Shown: positions 24,157-35,114 of the stretch, one piece after another
How positions within the stretch are numbered: position 1 is the stretch's first letter
How the letters are laid out: the number at the start of each line of letters is the position of its first letter
Assembly: GCF_051020765.1 (NCBI RefSeq)
Contig: NW_027469362.1
Location: 62,001 to 126,000, forward strand
DNA from: Lasioglossum baleicum
Taxonomy: Eukaryota; Arthropoda; Insecta; Hymenoptera; Halictidae
DNA length: 64,000 bases
Reading direction: 5' to 3'
The notes under the pieces: model-generated
What the model was told of the DNA's origin: nothing
Database searches by the model: none
The model's input: only the letters and a program-made list of their open reading frames with translations
Program-made: the position numbers and the translations under genes

Positions 24157-24452
24157 GACGAACCCAATGCGAAATTGGGGAGCCGCTAGGATTATTGACA
24201 GCGAGGACGAACCTGACGCGAAGTCAGGGAGCCTCTAGGAATGGAGTCAAACGCAGACGAACCCGATGCAAATCCGGGGAGCTGCTAGGAGGTTGTATAA
24301 TAGCACAGACGAACCTGATGCGAAATCAGGGAGCTGTTAGGATGCGGACGAACCCAATGCAAAACTGGGGAGCCGCTAGGTTGGATAAATCTCTGTTCGG
24401 ACAATTGGAATGTCGCGAAAGAACCTGATGGTTAATCAGGGAATTGCTAGGA
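24157..24452 (+). repeat. Six-unit covarying hairpin array in LTR copy 1
   Basis: Six diverged units of the form GACGAA-stem-loop-stem-GGAGCNGCTAGGA. The stems are CCCAAT/ATTGGG (24163-24179), CCTGAC/GTCAGG (24212-24228), CCCGAT/ATCCGGG with a bulge (24262-24278), CCTGAT/ATCAGG (24314-24330), CCCAAT/ACTGGG with one mismatch (24353-24369) and CCTGAT/ATCAGG (24424-24440). Loops are mostly GCGAA. Stem bases change in both arms together, so pairing is kept while sequence drifts. This suggests a structured RNA or a dimeric DNA-binding site. Unit spacing is irregular (49, 50, 52, 39 and 71 bp). Confidence 0.85.
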
Positions 24453-24486
24453 TAATTAGTAAGCCTCGTAACTAGTATAATTTAAT

Positions 24487-24516
24487 TGATACAATCCGAG
24501 CGGTAAGATTGTATCA
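24487..24516. repeat. 10-bp perfect inverted repeat in LTR
   Basis: TGATACAATC and GATTGTATCA separated by a 10-bp loop (CGAGCGGTAA). It is the strongest single stem in the element. Duplicate at 28286-28315. Confidence 0.9.
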
Positions 24517-24553
24517 TGTGGGGACGTTCAATTACTTGGTTAGGATATTGGAC

Positions 24554-24589
24554 GATAATTATGGGTTTAATGAATTTAAGTTAATTATC
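24554..24589. repeat. 8-bp inverted repeat in LTR
   Basis: GATAATTA and TAATTATC with a 20-bp AT-rich spacer. Duplicate at 28353-28388. Confidence 0.8.
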
Positions 24590-24763
24590 AAAGAAGACAA
24601 ATATATTCTTACTATAGAGTTTCGTTCTACAAGTGTATTTGTGTCGCGAATGAACTGAATTTAGAATAGGAAAGAAATTGAAAGGTGATATTACCTAAGC
24701 TAAGACGCACGGTGTTGACGCACTGGCAATGCGGGGGACTCGGAGCAACCTTGTCACTGCCTA

Positions 24764-24794
24764 ACAGATTTTGGACCGAACTCGCGGAATCTGT
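24764..24794. repeat. 7-bp inverted repeat in LTR
   Basis: ACAGATT and AATCTGT with a 17-bp spacer. Duplicate at 28563-28593. Confidence 0.7.
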
Positions 24795-24918
24795 ACGGTT
24801 AAACTTTGATTCAAAAGGAACGAACGTCCGATCTCACTGGTAGTTGACTTCCGAGATGCAGCACGACGCGACACTATTCGTGATTACGACAGTACTAGCC
24901 CACGAGAGTAGAAATGTA

Positions 24919-24935
24919 AGGGCTTATATAGCCCT
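24919..24935. promoter_or_regulatory. TATA-like box inside an inverted repeat (putative LTR promoter)
   Basis: AGGGCT-TATAT-AGCCCT: perfect 6-bp arms enclose a TATATA core that reads as a TATA-like motif on either strand. It lies about 200 bp from the right end, a reasonable place for the U3/R boundary if the LTR is read on the plus strand. No AATAAA was seen downstream, so both promoter role and direction are inferred. Confidence 0.45.
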
Positions 24936-24947
24936 GCAATGACGGGT

Positions 24948-24963
24948 GGTACTTGTCAGTACC
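24948..24963. repeat. 6-bp inverted repeat downstream of TATA-like box
   Basis: GGTACT-TGTC-AGTACC, perfect arms with a 4-bp loop, starting 13 bp after the TATA-containing stem ends. Duplicate at 28747-28762. Confidence 0.75.
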
Positions 24964-24990
24964 CTTCATGTGAACATTCGTATTTTGTCA

Positions 24991-25006
24991 ACGACCAGTT
25001 GGTCGT
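24991..25006. repeat. 7-bp near-palindrome in LTR
   Basis: ACGACCA-GT-TGGTCGT, perfect 7-bp arms around two bases. Duplicate at 28790-28805. Confidence 0.75.
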
Positions 25007-25130
25007 GCGTACGTTTGGGCCCTAAACTAACCTAAACAATTATGTAGATTTATCTAGGGTAGCTCTGTTCGTTTATCTAGGACGGTTTCTGCCAGAGATG
25101 ATATTGAACACCTGTTCGTCATCCGTAACA

Positions 25131-25134
25131 TGCG
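25131..25134. other. Target-site duplication, right of LTR copy 1
   Basis: TGCG directly after CGTAACA, followed by AGAGGATGC, the remainder of the interrupted monomer. Confidence 0.8.
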
Positions 25135-27860
25135 AGAGGATGCTTCCCGCAGGCTGGTCGAGCAAAAACACGTGCGAGAGGATGCATCCCGCAGGCTAGT
25201 CGAGCAAAAACACGTGCGAGAGGATGCTTCCCGCAGGCTAGTCGAGTAAAAACACGTGCGAGAGGATGCATCCCGCAGGCTAGTCGAGTAAAAACATGTG
25301 CGAGAGGATGCATTCCGCAGGCTAGTCGAGTAAAAACACGTGCGAGAGGATGCTTCCCGCATGCTAGTCGAGTAAAAACACATGCGAGAGGATGCATCCC
25401 GCAGGCTAGTTGAGTAAAAACACGTGCGAGAGGATGCTTCCCGCAGGCTAGTCGAGTAAAAACACATGCGGGAGGATGCATCCCGCAAGCTAGTCGAGTA
25501 AAAACACGTGCGAGAGGATGCATCCCGCAGGCTAGTCGAGTAAAAACACATGCGAGAGGATGCATCCCGCAGGCTAGTCGAGTAAAAACACGTGCGAGAG
25601 GATGCATCCCGCAGGCTAGTCGAGTAAAAACACATGCGAGAGGATGCATCCCGTAGGCTAGTCGAGTAAAAACACGTGCGAGAGGATGCATCCCGCAGGC
25701 TAGTCGAGTAAAAACACGTGCGAGAGGATGCATCCCGCAGGCTAGTCGAGTAAAAACACGTGCGAGAGGATGCATCCCGCAGGCTAGTCGAGTAAAAACA
25801 CGTGCGAGAGGATGCATCCCGCAGGCTAGTCGAGTAAAAACACGTGCGAGAGGATGCTTCCCGCATGCTAGTTGAGTAAAAACACGTGCGAGAGGATGCT
25901 TCCCGCAGGCTAGTCGATTAAAAACACATGCGGGAGGATGCATCCCGCAAGCTAGTCGAGTAAAAACACGTGCGAGAGGATGCATCCCGCAGGCTAGTCG
26001 AGTAAAAACACATGCGAGAGGATGCATCCCGCAGGCTAGTCGAGTAAAAACACGTGCGAGAGGATGCTTCCCGCAGGCTAGTCGAGTAAAAACACGTGCG
26101 AGAGGATGCATCCCGCAGGCTAGTCGAGTAAAAACACGTGCGAGAGGATGCATCCCGCAGGCTAGTCGAGTAAAAACACATGCGAGAGGATGCATCCCGC
26201 AGGCTGGTCGAGTAAAAACACATGCGAGAGGATGCATCCCGCAGGCTAGTCGTGTAAAAACACGTGCGAGAGGATGCTTCCCGCAGGCTAGTGGAGTAAA
26301 AACACGTGCGAGAGGATGCATCCCACAGGCTAGTCGAGCAAAAACACGTGTGAGAGGATGCATCCCCCAGGCTAGTCGAGCAAAAACACGTGCGAGAGGA
26401 TGCATCCCGCAGGCTAGTCGATTAAAAACACGTGCGAGAGGATGCATCCCGCAGGCTAGTCGAGTAAAAACACGTGCGAGAGGATGCTTCCCGCATGCTA
26501 GCCGAGTTAAAACACATGCGAGAGGATGCATCCCGCAGGCTAGTCGAGTAAAAACACGTGCGAGAGGATGCATCCCGCAGGCTAGTCGAGTAAAAACACA
26601 TGCGAGAGGGTGCATCCCGTAGGCCAGTCGAGTAAAAACACGTGCGAGAGGATGCATCCCGCAGGCTAGTCGAGCAAAAACACGTGCGAGAGTATGCATC
26701 CCGCAGGATAGTCGAGTAAAAACACGTGCGAGAGGATGCATCCCGCAGGCTAGTCGAGTAAAAACACGTGCGAGAGGATGCATCCCGCAGGCTAGTCGAG
26801 TAAAAACACGTGCGAGAGGATGCATCCCGCAGGCTAGTCGAGCAAAAACACGTGCGAGAGGATGCATCCCGCAGGCTAGTCGATTAAAAACACGTGCGAG
26901 AGGATGCATCCCGCAGGCTAGTCGAGTAAAAACACGTGTGAGAGGATGCTTCCCGCATGCTAGTCGAGTAAAAACACATGCGAGAGGATGCATCCCGCAG
27001 GCTAGTCGAGTAAAAACACGTGCGAGAGAATGCATCCCGCAGGCTAGTCGAGTAAAAACACATGCGAGAGGATGCATCCCGCAGGCTAGTCGAGTAAAAA
27101 CACATTCGAGAGGATGCATCCCGCAGGCTAGTCGAGTAAAAACACGTGCGAGAGGATGCTTCCCGCTGGCTAGTCGAGTAAAAACAAGTGCGAGAGGATG
27201 CATCCCGCAGGCTAGTCGAGTAAAAAATCGTGCGAGAGGATGCTTCCCGCAGGCTAGTCGAGTAAAAACACGTGCGAGAGGATGCATCCCGCAGGCTAGT
27301 CGAGTAAAAACACATGCGTGAGGATGCATCCCGCAGGCCAGTCGAGTAAAAACACATGCGAGAGGATGCATCCCGCAGGCTAGTCGAGTAAAAACACGTG
27401 CGAGAGGATGCATCCCGCAGGCTAGTCGAGCAAAAACACGTGCGAGAGGATGCATCCCGCAGGCTAGTCGAGTAAAAACACGTGCGAGAGGATGCATCCC
27501 GCAGGCTAGTCGAGTAAAAACACGTGCGAGAGGATGCATCCCGCAGGCTAGTCGAGTAAAATCACGTGCGAGAGGATGCATCCCGCAGGCTAGTCGAATA
27601 AAAACACGTGCGAGAGGATGCATCCCGCAGGCTAGTCGAGTAAAAACACGTGCGAGAGGATGCATCCCGCAGGCTAGTCGAGTAAAAACACATGCGTGAG
27701 GATGCATCCCGCAGGCCAGTCGAGTAAAAACACATGCGAGAGGATGCATCCCGCAGGCTAGTCGAGTAAAAACACGTGCGAGAGGATGCTTCCCGCAGGC
27801 TAGTCGAGTAAAAACACGTGCGAGAGGATGCATCCCGCAGGCTAGTCGAGTAAAAACACG

Positions 27861-27864
27861 TGCG
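27861..27864. other. Target-site duplication, left of LTR copy 2
   Basis: Duplicated image of the TGCG at 24062. Confidence 0.8.
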
Positions 27865-27955
27865 TGTTACGAGCCAGGGCCGCGAGCAGCACGAGTGGCC
27901 GGCGAAGGGTTATTACCCTAGGAATATGATATAAATTTGTTAGTTAAGGAACGCG

Positions 27956-28251
27956 GACGAACCCAATGCGAAATTGGGGAGCCGCTAGGATTATTGACAG
28001 CGAGGACGAACCTGACGCGAAGTCAGGGAGCCTCTAGGAATGGAGTCAAACGCAGACGAACCCGATGCAAATCCGGGGAGCTGCTAGGAGGTTGTATAAT
28101 AGCACAGACGAACCTGATGCGAAATCAGGGAGCTGTTAGGATGCGGACGAACCCAATGCAAAACTGGGGAGCCGCTAGGTTGGATAAATCTCTGTTCGGA
28201 CAATTGGAATGTCGCGAAAGAACCTGATGGTTAATCAGGGAATTGCTAGGA
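27956..28251 (+). repeat. Covarying hairpin array in LTR copy 2
   Basis: Same six units as in copy 1, shifted by 3,799 bp, including the bulged third and mismatched fifth stems. Confidence 0.85.
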
Positions 28252-28717
28252 TAATTAGTAAGCCTCGTAACTAGTATAATTTAATTGATACAATCCGAGC
28301 GGTAAGATTGTATCATGTGGGGACGTTCAATTACTTGGTTAGGATATTGGACGATAATTATGGGTTTAATGAATTTAAGTTAATTATCAAAGAAGACAAA
28401 TATATTCTTACTATAGAGTTTCGTTCTACAAGTGTATTTGTGTCGCGAATGAACTGAATTTAGAATAGGAAAGAAATTGAAAGGTGATATTACCTAAGCT
28501 AAGACGCACGGTGTTGACGCACTGGCAATGCGGGGGACTCGGAGCAACCTTGTCACTGCCTAACAGATTTTGGACCGAACTCGCGGAATCTGTACGGTTA
28601 AACTTTGATTCAAAAGGAACGAACGTCCGATCTCACTGGTAGTTGACTTCCGAGATGCAGCACGACGCGACACTATTCGTGATTACGACAGTACTAGCCC
28701 ACGAGAGTAGAAATGTA

Positions 28718-28734
28718 AGGGCTTATATAGCCCT
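28718..28734. promoter_or_regulatory. TATA-like box in LTR copy 2
   Basis: Identical copy of the AGGGCT-TATAT-AGCCCT element at offset 3,799. Confidence 0.45.
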
Positions 28735-28929
28735 GCAATGACGGGTGGTACTTGTCAGTACCCTTCATGTGAACATTCGTATTTTGTCAACGACCAGTTG
28801 GTCGTGCGTACGTTTGGGCCCTAAACTAACCTAAACAATTATGTAGATTTATCTAGGGTAGCTCTGTTCGTTTATCTAGGACGGTTTCTGCCAGAGATGA
28901 TATTGAACACCTGTTCGTCATCCGTAACA

Positions 28930-28933
28930 TGCG
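28930..28933. other. Target-site duplication, right of LTR copy 2
   Basis: Duplicated image of the TGCG at 25131. Confidence 0.8.
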
Positions 28934-30489
28934 AGAGGATGCTTCCCGCAGGCTGGTCGAGCAAAAACACGTGCGAGAGGATGCATCCCGCAGGCTAGTC
29001 GAGCAAAAACACGTGCGAGAGGATGCTTCCCGCAGGCTAGTCGAGTAAAAACACGTGCGAGAGGATGCATCCCGCAGGCTAGTCGATTAAAAAAACGTGC
29101 GAGAGGATGCATCCCGCAGGCTAGTCGAGTAAAAACACGTGCGAGAGGATGCTTCCCGCAGGCTAGTCGAGTAAAAACACGTGCGAGAGGATGCATCCCG
29201 CAGGCTAGTCGAGTAAAAACACGTGCGAGAGGATGCATCCCGCAGGCTAGTCGAGTAAAAACACGTGCGAGAGGATGCTTCCCGCAGGCTAGTCGAGTAA
29301 AAACACGTGCGAGGGGATGCTTCCCGCAGGCTAGTCGAGTAAAAACACGTGCGAGAGAATGCATCCCGCAGGCTAGTCGAGCAAAAACACGTGCGAGAGT
29401 ATGCATCCCGCAGGATAGTCGAGTAAAAACACGTGCGAGAGGATGCATCCCGCAGGCTAGTCGAGTAAAAACACGTGCGAGAGGATGCATCCCGCAGGCT
29501 AGTCGAGTAAAAACACGTGCGAGAGGATGCATCCCGCAGGCTAGTCGAGCAAAAACACGTGCGAGAGGATGCATCCCGCAGGCTAGTCGAGTAAAAACAC
29601 GTGCGAGAGGATACTTCCCGCAGGCTAGTCGAGTAAAAACACGTGCGAGAGGATGCATCCCGCAGGCTAGACGAGTAAAAACACGTGCGAGAGGATGCTT
29701 CCCGCAGGCTAGTCGAGCAAAAACACGTGCCAGAGGATGCATCCCACAGGCTAGTCGAGCAAAAACACGTGTGAGAGGATGCATCCCGCAGGCTAGTCGA
29801 GCAAAAACACGTGCGAGAGAATGCATCCCGCAGGCTAGTCGAGTAAAAACACATGCGAGAGGATGCTTCCCGCAGGCTAGTCGAGTAAAAGCACGTGCGA
29901 GAGGATGCATCCCGCAGGCTAGTCGAGTAAAAACACGTGCGAGAGGATGCATCCCGCAGGCTAGTCGAGTAAAAACACGTGCGAGAGGATGCTTCCCGCA
30001 GGCTAGTCGAGTAAAAACACGTGCGAGAGGATGCATCCCGCAGGCTAGTCGAGTAAAAACACGTGCGAGAGGATGCTTCCCGCAGGCTGGTCGAGCAAAA
30101 ACACGTGCGAGAGGATGCATCCCGCAGGCTAGTCGAGCAAAAACACGTGCGAGAGGATGCTTCCCGCAGGCTAGTCGAGTAAAAACACGTGCGAGAGGAT
30201 GCATCCCGCAGGCTAGTCGATTAAAAAAACGTGCGAGAGGATGCATCCCGCAGGCTAGTCGAGTAAAAACACGTGCGAGAGGATGCATCTCCAAGGCTAG
30301 TCGAGTAAAAACACGTGCGAGAGGATGTATCCCGCAGGCTAGTCGAGTAAAAACACGTGCGAGAGGATGCTTCCCGCAGGCTAGTCGAGTAAAAACACGT
30401 GCGAGAGGATGCTTCCCGCAGGCTAGTCGAGTAAAAACACGTGCGAGAGGATGCTTCCCGCAGGCTAGTCGAGTAAAAATACGTGCGAG

Positions 30490-30605
30490 GTTTTGTGGGA
30501 TGCGCATGCGCAGGTTTTGTGGGATGCGCATGCGCAGGATTTGTGGGTTGCGAATGCGCAGGTTTTTTGGGATGCGCATGCGCAGGTTTTTTGGGATGCG
30601 CATGG
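30490..30605 (+). repeat. 24-bp subrepeat module M9
   Basis: 116-bp form. Unit b has a private change, GGGTTGCGAATG instead of GGGATGCGAATG. The next monomer is the one-base-shorter type (TCGAGAAAAACAC). Confidence 0.95.
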
Positions 30606-33600
30606 CTAGTCGAGAAAAACACGTGCGAGAGGATGCATCCCGCAGGCTAGTCGAGTAAAAACACATGCGAGAGGATGCATCCCGCAGGCTAGTCGAGTAA
30701 AAACACATGCGAGAGGATGCATCCCGCAGGCTAGTCGAGTAAAAACACGTGCGAGAGGATGCATCCCACAGGCTAGTCGAGCAAAAACACGTGTGAGAGG
30801 ATGCATCCCGCAGGCTAGTCGAGCAAAAACACGTGCGAGAGGATGCATCCCGCAGGCTAGTCGAGTAAAAACATGTGCGAGAGGATGCATTCCGCAGGCT
30901 AGTCGAGTAAAAACACGTGCGAGAGGATGCTTCCCGCATGCTAGTCGAGTAAAAACACATGCGAGAGGATGCATCCCGCAGGCTAGTCGAGTAAAAACAC
31001 GTGCGAGAGGATGCTTCCCGCAGGCTAGTCGAGTAAAAACACATGCGGGAGGATGCATCCCGCAAGCTAGTCGAGTAAAAACACGTGCGAGAGGATGCAT
31101 CCCGCAGGCTAGTCGAGTAAAAACACATGCGAGAGGATGCATCCCGCAGGCTAGTCGAGTAAAAACACGTGCGAGAGGATGCTTCCCGCAGGCTAGTCGA
31201 GTAAAAACACGTGCGAGAGAATGCATCCCGCAGGCTAGTCGAGTAAAAACACGTGCGAGAGGATGCATCCCGCAGGCTAGTCGAGTAAAAACACATGCGA
31301 GAGGATGCATCCCGCAGGCTAGTCGAGTAAAAACACATGCGAGAGGATGCATCCCGCAGGCTAGTCGAGCAAAAACAAGTGCGAGAGGATGCATCCCGCA
31401 GGCTAGTCGAGTAAAAAATCGTGCGAGAGGATGCATCCCGCTGGCTAGTCGAGTAAAAACACGTGCGAGAGGATGCTTCCCGCAGGCTAGTCGAGTAAAA
31501 ACACGTGCGAGGGGATGCATCCCGCAGGCTAGTCGAGTAAAAACACATGCGTGAGGATGCATCCCGCAGGCCAGTCGAGTAAAAACACATGCGAGAGGAT
31601 GCATCCCGCAGGCTAGTCGAGTAAAAACACGTGCGAGAGGATGCATCCCGCAGGCTAGTCGAGCAAAAACACGTGCGAGAGGATGCATCCCGCAGGCTAG
31701 TCGAGTAAAAACACGTGCGAGAGGATGCATCCCGCAGGCTAGTCGAGTAAAAACACGTGCGAGAGGATGCATCCCGCAGGCTAGTCGAGTAAAATCACGT
31801 GCGAGAGGTTGCATCCCGCAGGCTAGTCGAATAAAAACACGTGCGAGAGGATGCATCCCGCAGGCTAGTCGAGTAAAAACACGTGCGAGAGGATGCATCC
31901 CGCAGGCTAGTCGAGTAAAAACACGTGCGAGAGGATGCTTCCCGCAGGCTAGTCGAGTAAAAACACGTGCGAGAGGATGCATCCCGCAGGCTAGTCGAGT
32001 AAAAACACGTGCGAGAGGATGCTTCCCGCAGGCTGGTCGATCAAAAACACGTGCGAGAGGATGCATCCCGCAGGCTAGTCGAGCAAAAACACGTGCGAGA
32101 GGATGCTTCCCGCAGGCTAGTCGAGTAAAAACACGTGCGAGAGGATGCATCCCGCAGGCTAGTCGATTAAAAAAACGTGCGAGAGGATGCATCCCGCAGG
32201 CTAGTCGAGTAAAAACACGTGCGAGAGGATGCTTCCCCAAGGCTAGTCGAGTAAAAACACGTGCGAGAGGATGTATCCCGCAGGCTAGTCGAGTAAAAAC
32301 ACGTGCGGGAGGATGCTTCCCGCAGGCTAGTCGAGTAAAAACACGTGCGAGAGGATGCTTCCCGCAGGCTAGTCGAGCAAAAACACGTGTGAGAGGATGC
32401 ATCCCGCAGGCTAGTCGAGCAAAAACACGTGCGAGAGGATGCATCCCGCAGGCTAGTCGAGTAAAAACATGTGCGAGAGGATGCATTCCTCAGGCTAGTC
32501 GAGTAAAAACACGTGCGAGAGGATGCTTCCCGCATGCTAGTCGAGTAAAAACACATGCGAGAGGATGCATCCCGCAGGCTAGTCGAGTAAAAACACGTGC
32601 GAGAGGATGCTTCCCGCAGGCTAGTCGAGTAAAAACACATGCGGGAGGATGCATCCCGCAAGCTAGTCGAGTAAAAACACGTGCGAGAGGATGCATCCCG
32701 CAGGCTAGTCGAGTAAAAACACATGCGAGAGGATGCATCCCGCAGGCTAGTCGAGTAAAAACACGTGCGAGGGGATGCATCCCGCAGGCTAGTCGAGTAA
32801 AAACACGTGCGAGAGGATGCATCCCACAGGCTAGTCGAGCAAAAACACGTGTGAGAGGATGCATCCCGCAGGCTAGTCGAGCAAAAACACGTGCGAGAGG
32901 ATGCATCCCGCAGGCTAGTCGAGTAAAAACATGTGCGAGAGGATGCATTCCGCAGGCTAGTCGAGTAAAAACACGTGCGAGAGGATGCTTCCCGCATGCT
33001 AGTCGAGTAAAAACACATGCGAGAGGATGCATCCCGCAGGCTAGTCGAGTAAAAACACGTGCGAGAGGATACTTCCCGCAGGCTAGTCGAGTAAAAACAC
33101 ATGCGGGAGGATGCATCCCGCAAGCTAGTCGAGTAAAAACACGTGCGAGAGGATGCATCCCGCAGGCTAGTCGAGTAAAAACACATGCGAGAGGATGCAT
33201 CCCGCAGGCTAGTCGAGTAAAAACACGTGCGAGAGGATGCTTCCCGCAGGCTAGTCGAGTAAAAACACGTGCGAGAGGATGCATCCCGCAGGCTAGTCGA
33301 GTAGAAACACGTGCGAGAGGATGCATCCCGCAGGCTAGTCGAGTAAAAACACATGCGAGAGGATGCATCCCGCAGGCTAGTCGAGTAAAAACACATGCGA
33401 GAGGATGCATCCCGCAGGCTAGTCGAGTAAAAACAAGTGCGAGAGGATGCATCCCGCAGGCTAGTCGAGTAAAAAATCGTGCGAGAGGATGCATCCCGCT
33501 GGCTAGTCGAGTAAAAACACGTGCGAGAGGATGCTTCCCGCAGGCTAGTCGAGTAAAAACACGTGCGAGAGGATGCATCCCGCAGGCTAGTCGAGTAAAA

Positions 33601-34151
33601 ACACATGCGTGAGGATGCATCCCGCAGGCCAGTCGAGTAAAAACACATGCGAGAGGATGCATCCCGCAGGCTAGTCGAGTAAAAACACGTGGAGAGGATG
33701 CATCCCGCAGGCTAGTCGAGCAAAAACACGTGCGAGAGGATGCATCCCGCAGGCTAGTCGAGTAAAAACACGTGCGAGAGGATGCATCCCGCAGGCTAGT
33801 CGAGTAAAAACACGTGCGAGAGGATGCATCCCGCAGGCTAGTCGAGTAAAATCACGTGCGAGAGGATGCATCCCGCAGGCTAGTCGAATAAAAACACGTG
33901 CGAGAGGATGCATCCCGCAGGCTAGTCGAGTAAAAACACGTGCGAGAGGATGCATCCCGCAGGCTAGTCGAGTAAAAACACGTGCGAGAGGATGCATCCC
34001 GCTGGCTAGTCGAGTAAAAACACGTGCGACAGGATGCTTCCCGCAGGCTAGTCGAGTAAAAACACGTGCGAGAGGATGCATCCCGCAGGCTAGTCGAGTA
34101 AAAACACATGCGTGAGGATGCATCCCGCAGGCCAGTCGAGTAAAAACACAT

Positions 34152-35114
34152 GCGAGAGGATGCATCCCGCAGGCTAGTCGAGTAAAAACACGTGCGAGAG
34201 GATGCTTCCCGCAGGCTAGTCGAGTAAAAACACGTGCGAGAGGATGCATCCCGCAGGCTAGTCGAGTAAAAACACGTGCGAGAGGATGCTTCCCGCAGGC
34301 TGGTCGAGCAAAAACACGTGCGAGAGGATGCATCCCGCAGGCTAGTCGAGCAAAAACACGTGCGAGAGTATGCTTCCCGCAGGCTAGTCGAGTAAAAACA
34401 CGTGCGAGAGGATGCATCCCGCAGGCTAGTCGATTAAAAAAACGTGCGAGAGGATGCATCCCGCAGGCCAGTCGAGTAAAAACACGTGCGAGAGGATGCT
34501 TCCCGCAGGCTAGTCGAGTAAAAACACGTGCGAGAGAATGCATCCCGCAGGCTAGTCGAGCAAAAACACGTGCGAGAGTATGCATCCCGCAGGATAGTCG
34601 AGTAAAAACACGTGCGAGAGGATGCATCCCGCAGGCTAGTCGAGTAAAAACACGTGCGAGAGGATGCATCCCGCAGGCTAGTCGAGTAAAAACACGTGCG
34701 AGAGGATGCATCCCGCAGGCTAGTCGAGCAAAAACACGTGCGAGAGGATGCATCCCGCAGGCTAGTCGAGTAAAAACACGTGCGAGAGGATACTTCCCGC
34801 AGGCTAGTCGAGTAAAAACACGTGCGAGAGGATGCATCCCGCAGGCTAGACGAGTAAAAACACGTGCGAGAGGATGCTTCCCGCAGGCTAGTCGAGCAAA
34901 AACACGTGCGAGAGGTTGCATCCCACAGGCTAGTCGAGCAAAAACACGTGTGAGAGGATGCATCCCGCAGGCTAGTCGAGCAAAAACACGTGCGAGAGAA
35001 TGCATCCCGCAGGCTAGTCGAGTAAAAACACATGCGAGAGGATGCTTCCCGCAGGCTAGTCGAGTAAAAGCACGTGCGAGAGGATGCATCCCGCAGGCTA
35101 GTCGAGTAAAAACA
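34152..35114 (+). repeat. Higher-order repeat C, copy 1
   Basis: Matches 35579-36541 at offset 1,427 with few substitutions (for example GAGAGTATGCTTCC here against GAGAGGATGCTTCC, and GAGGTTGC near 34915). The flanking 1-bp deletion ACGTGGAGAGG at about 33688 recurs at about 35493, offset 1,805, so the duplicated segments differ in length by nine monomers. Confidence 0.75.

Larger units (their letters stand above)
24066..25130. mobile_element. Solo LTR-like element, copy 1
   Basis: A 1,065-bp block with no similarity to the satellite. It begins TGTTACG and ends CGTAACA, giving perfect 7-bp inverted termini with the TG...CA ends of LTR retroelements. The 4 bp TGCG flank it on both sides. Removing the block plus one TGCG leaves ...AAACACGTGCGAGAGG, an intact monomer. 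Inside are an array of six hairpins, several longer inverted repeats and a TATA-like box. No gag, pol or env reading frame is present, so it is best read as a solo LTR left by LTR-LTR recombination. The superfamily is not decidable from an LTR alone; a 4-bp duplication is compatible with Ty3/Gypsy-type integration. The transcription direction is uncertain, since the TATA region is near-palindromic. A non-autonomous DNA element with short termini is a less likely alternative. Confidence 0.8.
21752..25286 (+). repeat. LTR-containing segmental duplication, copy 1
   Basis: About 3.5 kb of satellite plus the LTR, repeated at 25551-29085 at a constant offset of 3,799. The left limit is a CACGTG/CACATG difference. 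The right limit is GAGTAAAAACATG here against GATTAAAAAAACG in copy 2. Confidence 0.88.
25131..27864 (+). repeat. 42-bp satellite array between the two LTR copies
   Basis: About 2.7 kb of the same monomer with no 24-bp module. Positions 25131-25286 match the satellite that follows the second LTR. Positions about 25277-25900 match 19840-20463 (offset 5,437). From about 25551 the sequence repeats 21752 onward (offset 3,799). The block is thus a mosaic made by duplication and not the internal region of a retroelement. Confidence 0.97.
27865..28929. mobile_element. Solo LTR-like element, copy 2
   Basis: A second copy exactly 3,799 bp after the first. I noticed no base difference on reading through. 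It has the same TGCG flanks and sits in the same satellite context upstream (from 25551) and for about 155 bp downstream. The shared flanks show it arose by duplication of a satellite segment that already held the insertion, and not by a second integration. Confidence 0.85.
25551..29085 (+). repeat. LTR-containing segmental duplication, copy 2
   Basis: Second copy of 21752-25286, with the whole LTR and both target duplications carried along. Confidence 0.88.

Noticed and set aside
24138..24428. 96-codon frame inside the LTR (and its copy at 27937-28227)
   Set aside because: It is a translation of the hairpin repeat array. It matches no retroelement protein I recognise and has no neighbouring gag or pol.
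24157..24452. Hammerhead ribozyme, because units contain CTGATG and CGAAA
   Set aside because: The two motifs are adjacent inside a simple hairpin with no stem II and no properly placed cleavage triplet. The core geometry is absent.
25026..25041. Telomere-like CCTAAACTAACCTAAAC at the right side of the LTR
   Set aside because: Only two or three irregular near-copies, inside the LTR and with no continuing array. It is too short to call telomeric repeat.
24060..25140. tRNA or rRNA spacer origin for the unique block
   Set aside because: No cloverleaf, A/B box pair or rRNA sequence is visible. The termini and target duplication are explained by an LTR.
24066..28929. A complete retrotransposon with two LTRs and 2.7 kb of internal sequence
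   Set aside because: The interior is ordinary satellite, and each LTR copy has its own pair of TGCG flanks in the same satellite context. Duplication of a solo LTR explains this better.
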